A stretch of DNA of 64,000 nt, from NCBI GenBank assembly GCA_002591745.1, contig PDLQ01000010.1:1-64000 (forward strand). The letters are read 5' to 3'. This stretch comes from Lewinellaceae bacterium SD302. Lineage in GTDB: Bacteria; Bacteroidota; Bacteroidia; Chitinophagales; Saprospiraceae. Shown here in pieces: positions 50,891 through 60,449 of this stretch (its first letter is position 1; each line of letters begins with the position of its first letter). The notes beneath the pieces are model-generated. The model saw only the letters and a program-made list of their open reading frames with translations, searched no databases and was not told the DNA's origin. A program made the position numbers and the translations under genes.

Positions 50891-53884
50891 TTAAAACTTC
50901 ACAACTTTACGCACGCGGCTGCTTCCTTGCTCTGTTTCCAGGCGCAGGTAGTAAACCCCGGCGGGCAGATCGTTCAGTTCCACGTTCACCGTACCGCTGG
51001 CCGTAGGCGTCAGTGAACGATAACTCAATTCGCGACCAAACTGGCTAAACAAACGCACACCCATTTCACGGGGGCTTTCGTTGAAATCGAAGCGAACCAC
51101 CAGATCGCCACGGGTCGGATTAGGCGCTACTGACCAGTCATTCAGGCCGATATCGAAGGAACGAACATTACTGATACAGGCCGTACTGAAGAACAGGCTT
51201 TCGGAAAATCCGCTATCGTTACCCACGCCACAGTCACTGCGCACCTGAGCTTCATAGTTTGCGCAACTATCCAATCCAATGAGGGTGACCTCAGTGGTTT
51301 GCGCTTCCATTTCGGTCCATTCCACGACACTTTCCAGGCGGTAGCGCAGCATATAGCTTTCAGCGGCAACGGCAGCTTCCCAATTCAGGGTGGCAGTTGA
51401 ATCGTTGCCCGGTTCGTCGACGTGACTCAGGCCGGCGGGTGGGATACATTCTGGCTCCATCCCAGTCATTAGCGAAACGCAGTAGTCTTCGTACTCACCG
51501 TAAATGCTGTTAGCAGAGCAAGCATCGGGGTAGTCAGAAAAATTCATACCCACGCGCATGCGGGTGTACACATTTGGCACGTTGAAGGGCAGAGTAAAGC
51601 TACCGGAGACGGAGTTCTCAATTTCGTCACCAGGGCTTTGCCAAACGCGTTCGCCGGCGTCGTCGAAGTTGCCGTTGGCATTGAGGTCGATGAAGATGGC
51701 CCAGCCTTCGCCGTAAACGGTTGCCGCGTATCCGGTAGTGAGGGTGAACTCAACCTCTATACCGCCGGTGATGGTCGTCGTTTGGCCGCTGACGGTAAAG
51801 TCAGTGTAACCGCCTTCACCGGCTCCACTACTGTTATCAATATCACCGAGGCTAACGTTTGCAATCCACTCGTCAACTACGCTGATTTCATTGGTTGCGC
51901 AGTAGGTAAGGTCTACGCAGGCACCACAGCCAGCAGTCGTAATGGTTTGAATATTGGTATAATCTGCCTGGGTCGTGTCCGAACAGATGACGCGGAAGCG
52001 GTACTCCAGTTCGGTACAAGGCTCCAGGCCATCAATGGTAATACTGGTATCCATCGTACTATTGACGTTCCAGTCCATAGTACCCGCCGGGCGGGTTTCC
52101 AGCTCGTAGCTGACGGCGGCATAAACGGATGACCAGGCGAAATCGATGCTGAAAGAATCTACGCTTACCAGCGCAAAATCTTCAGGGTTCTCGCAACACC
52201 CGAGGGTAGAAAATTCGAAACTGCGGCTATACTCCGAGTTTGTCGTATCACAGAAGGCCTGAAACTGGAACTCATAGTCCGTACAACCCAGCAGATCGTT
52301 CAGGGTGAAGGGAGACATTACGTCTTCGAAGAGCGTCCATTCGTCCGTTCCGATAATACGGAAACGCAGGTCCATTTGGTTGACGGTAGTGTCATTCAGC
52401 AAGGTGTAAGTGATCACAGCCTGGCTGTCACTTTCAACGGTAGCCTCGGCGTTCAGTGGAGGCAAGCAACCACCACACTGCCCCAGCACATTCTGTACGG
52501 CATTGTTCAGGTTAAGGCGACCACCCGTGGCGGTGATGCCCTGGAGGGAAGCATTCTCGTCGAGGCCATCAAAAATAGCCTGTTTCATCAGGAGAGCTGC
52601 AGCGCCGGGATCGGTTTTCGCCAGGGTGATAATATCCGGGCAGGGCAATGAGTACAGCAAAGCGATTGTACCCGTTACGTGGGGTGTGGCACCGGAAGTA
52701 CCACCGAAGCCGCCGAAGCCGCCACCCGCCTGTGGCGTCCAGGTCCCCTGACCGAAAGCGCCCATATCAATGGTTTCCACCCCAAATCCGGCACCAGTAA
52801 CTTTCACATCGTCATCGTTCATATTGGTGACGGAGATCAGGTAGTCACTGGGGCAGGCCGTGGGCAGATCACCCACCACGTCTACGTTCTGATTGCCGTT
52901 GATCGTAGCACCGCAATTCAGAATACCATGAACACCCAAAGTGTCATAAAAAGCACACCAGAGCGGAGAATCATCGGGCTGGCCGAAATCGACGCCCCAG
53001 GATGCGTTAGTGGAAACGACAAAAGCACCTTTACCACCGGCGGAGGCATTATAAGCCATCCGAGCATCCAGCGGGTAACCGTAGGCTTCCAGCACTTCGC
53101 TTTCCACGCCGGTGCCGCCCTGGACAATCATCAACTTGACGTTCCAGTTGACGCCCGCTGCTCCAAATCCATCATTTCCGCGGGCACCCACAATACCTGC
53201 TACGGGCGTGCCGTGGCCACCACCGTCGTAAACTGCATCGCTGTTGCTACCGGTATCCCAGCCACGGTAGTCGTCTACGTAACCGTTGCTGTCATCGTCA
53301 ATTCCGTTGTTTGGGATCTCTGCGTAGTTGATCCAGAGGTTAGGAGCCATATCCGGGTGATCGGCGTCAATTCCATCGTCGATGATACAGGCTACAATGG
53401 TGTCGCCATCGGCCGTGATACCACCGGTAGTAACGTCCCAGGCAAGGTCAGCATCGATGTCTGCACCCACGGTACCACCACTCTGGCCGACGTTGAGGTA
53501 TTGCCACTGGTTGGGAAATTCGGGATCGTTGGGTTCTGCTCTGGTTTTGACGAAGTGGTCGAACTGAGCATTCTGCACTTGTTGGTGGCTGCGCAAGTGG
53601 GTCAGCACCAGGTTCTCGTCGGTCAGGTCATGATCGAAGCTGACCATATAGATCCGCGAGTGACGGTGGATGACGTGCTCGAACTTCAGGCCCAGTGATT
53701 TACCGGCGGCATCGGTCTGGGCAGCAAACCAGCTTTTGGCGGTCTGCTCAGCGGGTAAATGATCCAACTGAACGAGTACGCGGCCTTGGACGTGGTTCAA
53801 CAATTGAGCCGATGCAGCAAAGCCAAAACTCAGCAGCAATAGAGAGATGGTTACTACTCGAAGTAGATAGTGTTTCAATAACAT
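50891..53884 (-). CDS. secreted subtilisin-like serine protease (S8) with T9SS domain
   Basis: The 997-residue protein has a signal peptide (1-26), a propeptide-like region, and an S8 catalytic domain (about 125-470) with Asp169 (IIDDGID), His224 (GGGHGTPVAG) and the catalytic Ser in GGTSGATPHVTG. Two or more Fn3-like domains follow with the GEVED domain (VEFTLTTGYAATVYGEGWAI region near 700), and a T9SS sorting domain (SVAPNPTRGDL) ends the protein. It should be exported for protein degradation. Confidence 0.94.
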   Translation of the reverse strand: MLLKHYLLRVVTISLLLLSFGFAASAQLLNHVQGRVLVQLDHLPAEQTAKSWFAAQTDAAGKSLGLKFEHVIHRHSRIYMVSFDHDLTDENLVLTHLRSHQQVQNAQFDHFVKTRAEPNDPEFPNQWQYLNVGQSGGTVGADIDADLAWDVTTGGITADGDTIVACIIDDGIDADHPDMAPNLWINYAEIPNNGIDDDSNGYVDDYRGWDTGSNSDAVYDGGGHGTPVAGIVGARGNDGFGAAGVNWNVKLMIVQGGTGVESEVLEAYGYPLDARMAYNASAGGKGAFVVSTNASWGVDFGQPDDSPLWCAFYDTLGVHGILNCGATINGNQNVDVVGDLPTACPSDYLISVTNMNDDDVKVTGAGFGVETIDMGAFGQGTWTPQAGGGFGGFGGTSGATPHVTGTIALLYSLPCPDIITLAKTDPGAAALLMKQAIFDGLDENASLQGITATGGRLNLNNAVQNVLGQCGGCLPPLNAEATVESDSQAVITYTLLNDTTVNQMDLRFRIIGTDEWTLFEDVMSPFTLNDLLGCTDYEFQFQAFCDTTNSEYSRSFEFSTLGCCENPEDFALVSVDSFSIDFAWSSVYAAVSYELETRPAGTMDWNVNSTMDTSITIDGLEPCTELEYRFRVICSDTTQADYTNIQTITTAGCGACVDLTYCATNEISVVDEWIANVSLGDIDNSSGAGEGGYTDFTVSGQTTTITGGIEVEFTLTTGYAATVYGEGWAIFIDLNANGNFDDAGERVWQSPGDEIENSVSGSFTLPFNVPNVYTRMRVGMNFSDYPDACSANSIYGEYEDYCVSLMTGMEPECIPPAGLSHVDEPGNDSTATLNWEAAVAAESYMLRYRLESVVEWTEMEAQTTEVTLIGLDSCANYEAQVRSDCGVGNDSGFSESLFFSTACISNVRSFDIGLNDWSVAPNPTRGDLVVRFDFNESPREMGVRLFSQFGRELSYRSLTPTASGTVNVELNDLPAGVYYLRLETEQGSSRVRKVVKF

Positions 53885-54097
53885 TAGTATGGTTCTATGG
53901 CCCGGAAGCGCTTAAGTAATGAAGCTGGAGTCGGGAGAGTAGTTGGTAATTGTAGGAGTAATTACTGTCCGGCGCCGATGAAAAGTTGGTCGAAGATAAG
54001 CAAGTCCTTAAATACTGCCAAGGTTAGCAGTTGTGGCAAGTTTGTCTTAAGTAGACATTTTGCTGGTCACGGGTAAAAAATCTTGCGGTTCCCGAGA

Positions 54098-54317
54098 ACA
54101 TTGCTACTTTGCCAGTCAAAATTAAGACCGCTCCTGTCGTCGCTGTTAGAAAATAGACGCTAGACCGCTTCGCTGTTAGGCTGCCGGTTTGGTGCGCCCG
54201 GCGTCCAGCATCTAATATCCACCGCCTGGTATCTAGTGTCTAGCTTCTAGCGTCTGGTTTCCATCGATCAAACAGCGACGACAGGAGCGGTCTCTCATGA
54301 CTAACAAAGTAGCAATG
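54098..54317. repeat. ~220-bp inverted-repeat element bounded by CATTGCTACTTTG motifs
   Basis: Left end: ACATTGCTACTTTGCCAGTC at 54099. Right end: the inverse motif at 54305-54317. Inside, GACCGCTCCTGTCGTCGCTG (54126 on) continues as a 22-bp perfect pair with 54271-54292. The centre carries TCTAGTGTCTAGC-type tandem words and AGACCGCTTCGCTGTTAG, shared with the element at 11.7 kb. The kdsA start overlaps its right end. Confidence 0.8.
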
Positions 54318-54320
54318 CCC

Positions 54321-55139
54321 ATGAATACACTCTCCCGAATCCCCCGGATCAAACATACCGAGACCAACAATTTCTTCCTCATTGCCGGGCCCTGCGCCAT
54401 TGAGGGGGAGGAAATCGCTATGGAGATCGCCGAAAAAGTGAGTGCCATTTGCGACCGGCTGAAGATCCCCTATATCTTCAAAGGCAGCTACCGCAAAGCC
54501 AACCGCAGTCGGCTGGACAGTTTCACCGGTATCGGCGACGAGAAGGCCCTGAAAATCTTGCGTAAGGTTGGAGAAACCTTTGACCTGCCTACGACCACCG
54601 ACATTCACGCCGTAGCCGAAGCCGCCCTGGCCGCCGAGTACGTGGACGTACTACAAATTCCCGCGTTTTTGTGTCGCCAGACCGATTTACTAGTAGCCGC
54701 CGCCAAAACCGGAAAAGTGGTCAACGTCAAAAAGGGACAGTTTCTGAGCCCCAGTTCCATGGCATTCGCCCGCCAAAAGGTGATCGACAGCGGCAACGAT
54801 CAGGTTTGGCTCACCGAACGCGGCACCACTTTCGGCTATACGGATCTGGTAGTGGACTTCCGCGGCCTGGCCACCATGCGTGAACTGGGCAGCCCGGTGG
54901 TGATGGACTGCACCCACAGTCTCCAACAGCCCAACCAGAACAGCGGCGTCACAGGTGGCCGCCCCGCCCTGATCGAAACCATTGCCAAAGCGGCCATCGC
55001 CGTGGGGGCGGACGGGCTCTTCATGGAGACCCATCCTAATCCCAGCGTAGCGAAGAGTGATGCGGCGAATATGCTGCCTTTGGATCAACTGGAGGGCTTG
55101 CTGGAGCGGCTGTTGAGGGTTCGGGAGGCGGTGGTTTAA
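54321..55139 (+). CDS. kdsA: 3-deoxy-8-phosphooctulonate (Kdo-8-P) synthase
   Basis: The 272-residue protein from the ATG at 54321 has the KdsA core: NNFFLIAGPCAIEGEE, FKGSYRKANRSRLDSFTG and the late DCTHSLQQPN with HPNPSVAKSD. It condenses arabinose-5-phosphate with PEP to make Kdo-8-P for LPS. An ATG at 54297 is also in frame, but its codons lie in the inverted-repeat end, and the shorter start matches the family length. Confidence 0.95.
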   Translation: MNTLSRIPRIKHTETNNFFLIAGPCAIEGEEIAMEIAEKVSAICDRLKIPYIFKGSYRKANRSRLDSFTGIGDEKALKILRKVGETFDLPTTTDIHAVAEAALAAEYVDVLQIPAFLCRQTDLLVAAAKTGKVVNVKKGQFLSPSSMAFARQKVIDSGNDQVWLTERGTTFGYTDLVVDFRGLATMRELGSPVVMDCTHSLQQPNQNSGVTGGRPALIETIAKAAIAVGADGLFMETHPNPSVAKSDAANMLPLDQLEGLLERLLRVREAVV

Positions 55140-55184
55140 ATCCGGCATTTTAAAAATCCAATGACTGATTCTCTCGCCCCTTTG

Positions 55185-55192
55185 TATCTTCG
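55185..55192 (+). promoter_or_regulatory. candidate -7 box of the cytochrome gene
   Basis: TATCTTCG lies 14 bases before the GTG start at 55207. The same TTGTATCTTCG word precedes the HAD gene at 41.4 kb. Confidence 0.35.
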
Positions 55193-55206
55193 CAAAAATC
55201 TCACCC

Positions 55207-56229
55207 GTGCAAAGATATCTGCCATACCTCCTCGCCCTCGCCACACTTGGCTACCTCACTTTGGCCACCAGTCCTGCCCCGGAAGGTCACCTTACCGTAG
55301 CTGATGAGCAAGCCCTGCTACAGCAGGTCTTTCAATCCCTCGGTCAACCCCAACGAGGCGACAACGTGGCCCGCCCCGTAGACGGTGCCTCTGCCGAATT
55401 GGGCGAAAAAATCATCTTGGAAGGATTAGGCATCAACGGCAAACGCCAGAGCAAGCATTTCGTCTGTACCAGCTGCCATAATGTGGTGAAGGAAGACCCC
55501 AACCTTCTGAAAGCCGACCCTGAGGCCCGGCTCGATTATGCCATAAAAAACGACCTTCCCTTTCTGGCTGGCACTACGCTTTACGGGGCGGTGAACCGGA
55601 CGAGTTATTACAACGGAGACTACGAAAAAAAATACGGTGATCTGGTTAAACCCGCCCGTAAAGACCTACGCGCCGCTATCCAACTCTGCGCCACGGAGTG
55701 CGCCCAGGGTGAACCACTTAGCGCTGCGGAAATGGAAAGTGTGGTCGGCTATTTACAGCAAATCGGCCTCAAGATGGGGGACCTCGACCTGTCCGATGAC
55801 GAATTTACGCGCGTTAACGATGCTCTCGCAGAAGGAGATAAGGACCAGTCAGTAATCAACCTGCTGAAAGGCAAGTTTCTCCCCTACTCTCCCGCCACCT
55901 TCGTATTGCCGCCGGAAGACCGCAAAACCGGTTACCCCGTAAAGGGGGATGCCGCCATCGGAGCCGAACTTTACGATCGCAGCTGCCTCCACTGCCACGA
56001 AAACCAACGCTACAGCTTCTATAATCTGAACCATAACCCGGACAGCTACGAGCATCTGCTCAAGCATTTTTCCCGCTACACCCGCTACTCTACCTATCAG
56101 GTTAGTCGCTACGGTACTAGTCCCATTCCCGGTAAGAAAGCTTATATGCCTCACTACACTGAGGAGCGAATGAGCAACCGCCAGATCGAAAGTTTGCGGG
56201 ATTTCCTGAACGAAGCATTAAGTAAATGA
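55207..56229 (+). CDS. diheme c-type cytochrome
   Basis: The start is a GTG at 55207. A hydrophobic N-terminus (residues 5-22) should direct export. Two heme attachment sites are present, CTSCH at 87-91 and CLHCH at 260-264, so the two domains are each a cytochrome c. A Cys-rich bit in between (LCATEC) does not fit CxxCH. The protein could donate electrons to an oxidase or a sulphur-oxidation-type enzyme; the partner is unknown. Confidence 0.88.
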   Translation: MQRYLPYLLALATLGYLTLATSPAPEGHLTVADEQALLQQVFQSLGQPQRGDNVARPVDGASAELGEKIILEGLGINGKRQSKHFVCTSCHNVVKEDPNLLKADPEARLDYAIKNDLPFLAGTTLYGAVNRTSYYNGDYEKKYGDLVKPARKDLRAAIQLCATECAQGEPLSAAEMESVVGYLQQIGLKMGDLDLSDDEFTRVNDALAEGDKDQSVINLLKGKFLPYSPATFVLPPEDRKTGYPVKGDAAIGAELYDRSCLHCHENQRYSFYNLNHNPDSYEHLLKHFSRYTRYSTYQVSRYGTSPIPGKKAYMPHYTEERMSNRQIESLRDFLNEALSK

Positions 56230-56305
56230 TCTATTGAGTTAATGATTGAATGATCCAATATTGCCCATTCTACCATTAAATCACTGCCTCGTTAAATCAT
56301 TATTT
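56226..56305. repeat. palindrome of AATGAT words
   Basis: The left arm (about 56226-56259) carries AATGATC and AATGATTG words, the right arm (about 56271-56305) the complements (TTAAATCACTG, TTAAATCATTATT). It fills the gap before the 481-residue protein. The next gene's ATG directly follows a GCTACTTTG motif in inverse orientation (56313-56321). Confidence 0.55.
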
Positions 56306-56322
56306 GGACTAACAAAGTAGCC

Positions 56323-57768
56323 ATGCTGGATAGCAAAGTAGTCAGGCAAATCCTCAAAATGGACGGTCGGGAACGCGAGCGGCTCCGTCAGTTCGTGGAT
56401 AGCCCCTACTTTAATCAGCACCAGCGAACGGTAAAATTCCTGGCGCTGGTCCTCGGGGAACTGGATAGTAAACGCCCCGCGCTAAGCAAGGAAAGGGTCT
56501 TCAAAAAGATTTTTCCCGACGAGACTTTTCGGGAACAACCACTGGCCGATCTGATGTCGGGACTCATGAAACTGGTCAGCCGGTTCCTTGCCGTGGAACA
56601 GCTCACCGAAGACCCCTACGCCGAAGACATCTTCGCCCTCGAACGCGCCCAGGATAAAGCCCGTTTCGACCTGCTGAAAAGCCGTGAGAAGAAACTGAGT
56701 AAAAAGCTAAAGAAAGCGCCCCGTCAAAGTAAGGATTACTACTGGGCCAACTACCGTCTGCACGCCGTTTACGGTTACTACCGTAATAAGTATGAAGTGC
56801 GTAATGATGCCCAGCCTCTGCAAAATATGCTGCACGCGCTGGACCGCTTTTACATCGTCGAAAAACTCCGTCACGCCTGCCATCTGACGGCCAACAGCAT
56901 GTTGATGAATACCACTTTTGAGTTCGGTTTTCTCGACGACATTCTGGCTTATATCACTTCCCCCGCCGGTAATGAATTACTGGAAAAGGACGTCTCCATC
57001 AGCTGCTACTACCACATCCTGATGAGCCTGCGGGAGCCGGAAGAAAAACTTCATTACGAAAAGATTCGCCACTACTTTGGCAAGGAACTCGATTCCTTTC
57101 CCGAACAGGAGCAGGAAAACATATTCGGTTTCGCCACCAATTACTGTATCGCCCGCATCAACGCCGGAGACGGCTCCTATTTGCGTGAACTCTTTGAACT
57201 TTACCGCCGGGCCATTTCCACCGGTGTCCTTTACGAGCACGGCATCATTAGTGAGTGGAATTACAAAAACATTGTCACCATTGGCTGCGGCGTCAAAGAA
57301 TATGACTGGACGGAATCGTTCATGGAGAGCCACTACTCCCGTTTACCGGAGAAGCGCCGCGAGAATGCCTATGCAATGAACAAGGCTCAATACTACTATA
57401 GCCGCGGTCTTTACGACGAGGCCGGCAATTATCTCCGGGAGGTGGAAGACGCCGACGTTAAGTACCACCTGGCCCGGGTACTATTGGAAGTTCGGATCGC
57501 CTATGACCGCCAGGAAACCAATTTCTTACTCAGCCAGCTTGAAAGCCTACGCCTCTACGTACGCCGCAACCAAAAAATGAGTGTCAAGGAGAAGCGGAAT
57601 TACCAAAATTACATCCGCTTTACCAAGCAGCTGGCGACGCTGAAGCACCAGCAGGAATTCATGGGGAGGGAGCAGTTTCGGCAAAAATTAGAGAGTCTGC
57701 ACGGGAAGATTATGGGTACGGAGCAGCTGGTAGCGCGGGGGTGGTTGGTGGAGGAGAGTGGGAGTTAG
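56323..57768 (+). CDS. conserved protein of unknown function (helical)
   Basis: The 481-residue protein is helical and rich in charged residues (VRQILKMDGRERERLRQFV at residues 7-25, then SREKKLSKKLKKAPRQSKDYYW). No signal peptide or TM helix is visible, so it is probably cytoplasmic. Members of this type seem to be restricted to Saprospiria and relatives (recollection, not verified). No catalytic motif was recognised. The ATG follows the inverse GCTACTTTG motif. Confidence 0.75.
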   Translation: MLDSKVVRQILKMDGRERERLRQFVDSPYFNQHQRTVKFLALVLGELDSKRPALSKERVFKKIFPDETFREQPLADLMSGLMKLVSRFLAVEQLTEDPYAEDIFALERAQDKARFDLLKSREKKLSKKLKKAPRQSKDYYWANYRLHAVYGYYRNKYEVRNDAQPLQNMLHALDRFYIVEKLRHACHLTANSMLMNTTFEFGFLDDILAYITSPAGNELLEKDVSISCYYHILMSLREPEEKLHYEKIRHYFGKELDSFPEQEQENIFGFATNYCIARINAGDGSYLRELFELYRRAISTGVLYEHGIISEWNYKNIVTIGCGVKEYDWTESFMESHYSRLPEKRRENAYAMNKAQYYYSRGLYDEAGNYLREVEDADVKYHLARVLLEVRIAYDRQETNFLLSQLESLRLYVRRNQKMSVKEKRNYQNYIRFTKQLATLKHQQEFMGREQFRQKLESLHGKIMGTEQLVARGWLVEESGS

Positions 57769-58298
57769 GGATAATTATCGGCTTGGATAATATTCACGAA
57801 TTGATACTTCCTACGTTCATCGAACGAAATTTGCATTGAACTACAGTGTTCAAATATTCTTCCTATATCACCATCGCAATAAGGGCAATTAGGGCCCAGA
57901 TTAAAGCGATAAGTCATTACTCCTACTCGGTTAATATCATAAGCCGGTCCTACTATTTCTTGGAATTTCGCCGGTCCCATATTGTACACACAGTCACTAC
58001 TATTAAGTAGTCTTTTTAAAAACGATTTAAACTCTAAGGCCTTTTGCGCCACTTCGCTATATGGCAATCCTTTTGCGTTCAAATCTAAAATAGACATTCT
58101 TTTGTATTTCTCAATTGAGAAAAAGTCCAAATCCACTTCGTAAACGCCGAACCTCAAGTGTCTGGTGACTTGAACGAAGGTATCTAGCTGATTCTGGCAA
58201 GGGTAAGCAGTAATTTGGCCTTTGTCGTTAGAAATCACCCTACTGGCACAGGTGGTCAACAATAGGATTACTGTTAAGAACGAAGTAACTTTGATCAT
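57765..58298 (-). CDS. lipoprotein of unknown function (177 aa)
   Basis: A lipobox (LLTTC) gives a lipoprotein of about 160 mature residues. The mature part has several Cys (QNQLD preceded by Cys, CVYNMG, CPYC) and a CPYCDGD stretch that resembles a thiol-binding loop but is not a thioredoxin motif in a known fold. The stop overlaps the end of the preceding plus-strand gene by four bases. Base composition is AT-rich, unlike the flanks. Confidence 0.65.
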   Translation of the reverse strand: MIKVTSFLTVILLLTTCASRVISNDKGQITAYPCQNQLDTFVQVTRHLRFGVYEVDLDFFSIEKYKRMSILDLNAKGLPYSEVAQKALEFKSFLKRLLNSSDCVYNMGPAKFQEIVGPAYDINRVGVMTYRFNLGPNCPYCDGDIGRIFEHCSSMQISFDERRKYQFVNIIQADNYP

Positions 58299-60445
58299 TG
58301 GATGATTACTTTTTTGACTATCGTTGCATCATATTGGTAAATTTTCAATACGTAAAGTCCGGGCGAAGGCTTGGTGACCATTTCAAATGTATTTATCCCT
58401 CTTCTATAAATAGGAAATACCTCACCAGCTATGTTAGATATTGAAGCTTGAGCATCTCGCTCTAGTTCTGCACCATTCACTTTCAGGTTCAACCGCGTAC
58501 CTGAAATGGGGTTAGGATATATCTCGATTTTTGAACTCTCATGTTGATAAATAGTAGTGTTATTAGGATCTTCACAGATTAGATTACAATTGTCGGATGG
58601 TTCTATCGGTGTTCCACCGCAATTTGTGTTTACAATGTCTGAACTTGTTTGATAAATTAAATTCGCGCCTTCTTCGTCAACTGGTTTTATCGATACAAAC
58701 TGACCTCCTTGAGCTGTAGCCGTATGTGACCAATATACAATTGGTTGAAAAGGTACAGAACCTGCATCAAGGTCAACGGAATGATTAATCATTTGCACAT
58801 GGCCTATTTCGTGTTTTAATTTATTCCTCATATCTATTTCATCCGCAGAACTAGGCATAGAACCTATGAGCGATGGGCTTATAACGATATCAATATCCGT
58901 CATTACACGTCCATTATTACATCCATCTCCATCGGTTCTTCCTGCGAACAAAACAGCTGCTCCAGCGTGTACTTCTAAATCATTTTCAATTGTAACCGAA
59001 TTTATCCCATCATTGAAAGCTGCTCCATTAATCTCTACTTCTTCTTGTTTCACAGACAATGGAATCTCCGTTTTATTGCACCACTCACTAATAGCATTAG
59101 CGAATTCTATTTTTACCCATGCGGGTACATCGTTTCCTTCAAGGTTTCCATAGGTAAAGCAAATACCGTTTTCATTCAAGTTACTTAATCCAATTTTCAC
59201 CGGTTCGCCACTTGTTGATGACGACTTAACATTTGTAATCGCAAATGGAATGTTCAACTCATCTTCTGAATTATCTTCTCCACAAGCATTTTCAACCCTT
59301 ACAAACCCGGAGGCAGCAGGTTTAGTAATGAGACTATTGGCGCCTACCGAAGGTACCCGTACTTTGATCTCGTCGTCAGACCATTGAATTATTCCGTTTT
59401 CAGTAATAGAACTTCGTGGCGCAGTCATCCAAGAGGAGCCTCCATCATCACCATTTCTGAACATTACTTTCGAGTCCGTAAATGAATAGGTGCCGAAATC
59501 AGTTCCTGTAATGACTAACACTTCACCATTCCCAGCATTTATAGATAAATCAGATAACATCGTAATTTCAGGATCTTCACAATCACATATTTTACCGGAT
59601 AAGTCATCATCTGCTTTTACCGGGTCGTATAATTCATAAGGAACCGGCATCACTCCGGTATAATGCGTGTGATCGCTGACTTCTGTTTCTGAATTAAATT
59701 TAATTTCTTTCTCCTGATCACAGGATGAAATCGGGAAAGTAAAAGTTCCAACCTTTTTAGGAGTCGTTGATAAAATAGTCAACTGATTAGGGTCGGGAGC
59801 TCCTCCCGAAAATATTATAAACTGCAAAGTGTTTTCATCGAAATCAAATGGGAAAGTCTCGTATAAATTCCCGCCTTCAAGCAATAAATCTCCGGGTATG
59901 AATGAAAGCTCGCTGGCGATATTTGGTTGAAATCCTAACTCATTATAGTCGATATAGATGAAAGCATCTGAGAACTTAGATTCTGCCGTAGCAGCAGCAA
60001 ACACTTCAAAAATATAATTATTGTTGTTAATAAGTTCATTACCAAAAGTGTATGTTATACCTATCTCATTACCCGGCTGGCTTTGAATAGCTCCGATGGG
60101 TCCATCATAGATTACTTCATCGAAATCTACGTATTGATTGCGGCACCAATATTTCATGTTACTTGCAATTGTAAGGTCATCAAATGAAATATCTCCGACA
60201 TTTGCAATACTAGTAATTGCTAATTTCACGTGCAGTAAGGTGTCATAACCAGAAGAGAACACGTGAAGATTGTTGGAATAAGGATCACTTAGATCAATAT
60301 TTGGCGGTGCATCACATGTAAGGATAAAGTAGATTGGCATCAAATTGATCGTATATGACGAATGACCTGTAGTTACTGATGTTTCAGTACTTTTAGATGG
60401 AGAATACCGAAAATAGTCTATCCTTACATGTGATGCACCGCCCAA
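58295..60445 (-). CDS. C-terminal part of a frameshifted T9SS metzincin
   Basis: The open frame starts at a TTG (60445) and has no signal peptide, which a T9SS cargo needs. Residues 290-400 look like a TIG/IPT domain (VITGTDFG, VMFRNGDDGGSSW, WSDDEIKVRVPS), residues 430-620 a metzincin with HEIGHVQMINH at 545-555, and the end (from about 635) a sorting domain. The 288-residue frame upstream would supply the missing N-terminus after a one-base shift. Also AT-rich. Confidence 0.7.
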   Translation of the reverse strand: MGGASHVRIDYFRYSPSKSTETSVTTGHSSYTINLMPIYFILTCDAPPNIDLSDPYSNNLHVFSSGYDTLLHVKLAITSIANVGDISFDDLTIASNMKYWCRNQYVDFDEVIYDGPIGAIQSQPGNEIGITYTFGNELINNNNYIFEVFAAATAESKFSDAFIYIDYNELGFQPNIASELSFIPGDLLLEGGNLYETFPFDFDENTLQFIIFSGGAPDPNQLTILSTTPKKVGTFTFPISSCDQEKEIKFNSETEVSDHTHYTGVMPVPYELYDPVKADDDLSGKICDCEDPEITMLSDLSINAGNGEVLVITGTDFGTYSFTDSKVMFRNGDDGGSSWMTAPRSSITENGIIQWSDDEIKVRVPSVGANSLITKPAASGFVRVENACGEDNSEDELNIPFAITNVKSSSTSGEPVKIGLSNLNENGICFTYGNLEGNDVPAWVKIEFANAISEWCNKTEIPLSVKQEEVEINGAAFNDGINSVTIENDLEVHAGAAVLFAGRTDGDGCNNGRVMTDIDIVISPSLIGSMPSSADEIDMRNKLKHEIGHVQMINHSVDLDAGSVPFQPIVYWSHTATAQGGQFVSIKPVDEEGANLIYQTSSDIVNTNCGGTPIEPSDNCNLICEDPNNTTIYQHESSKIEIYPNPISGTRLNLKVNGAELERDAQASISNIAGEVFPIYRRGINTFEMVTKPSPGLYVLKIYQYDATIVKKVIIQ

Positions 60446-60449
60446 TATT
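60296..60449. repeat. inverted repeat at the frame break, 31-bp arms
   Basis: Arms at 60296-60326 and 60419-60449 are complementary over 31 bases with one mismatch; 24 bases starting GGCGGTGCATCACATGTAAG are perfect. The spacer is 92 bases. The right arm lies in the overlap of the two frames of the metzincin gene. Inverting the spacer on paper puts stops in both frames, so it is not an obvious phase switch. Confidence 0.75.

Noticed and set aside
52679-53698. Plus-strand open frame of 339 residues
   Set aside because: It is antisense to the subtilase catalytic domain and has low-complexity content; no family resemblance.
60393-60445. Programmed frameshift joining the metzincin frames
   Set aside because: The overlap has no recognised slippery site or stop-adjacent signal; a one-base error or mutation in the GGG run is simpler.
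60296-60449. Phase-variable invertible segment
   Set aside because: Inverting the 92-base spacer on paper gives early stops in both the N-terminal and the C-terminal frame, so it does not join the gene. No recombinase is nearby.
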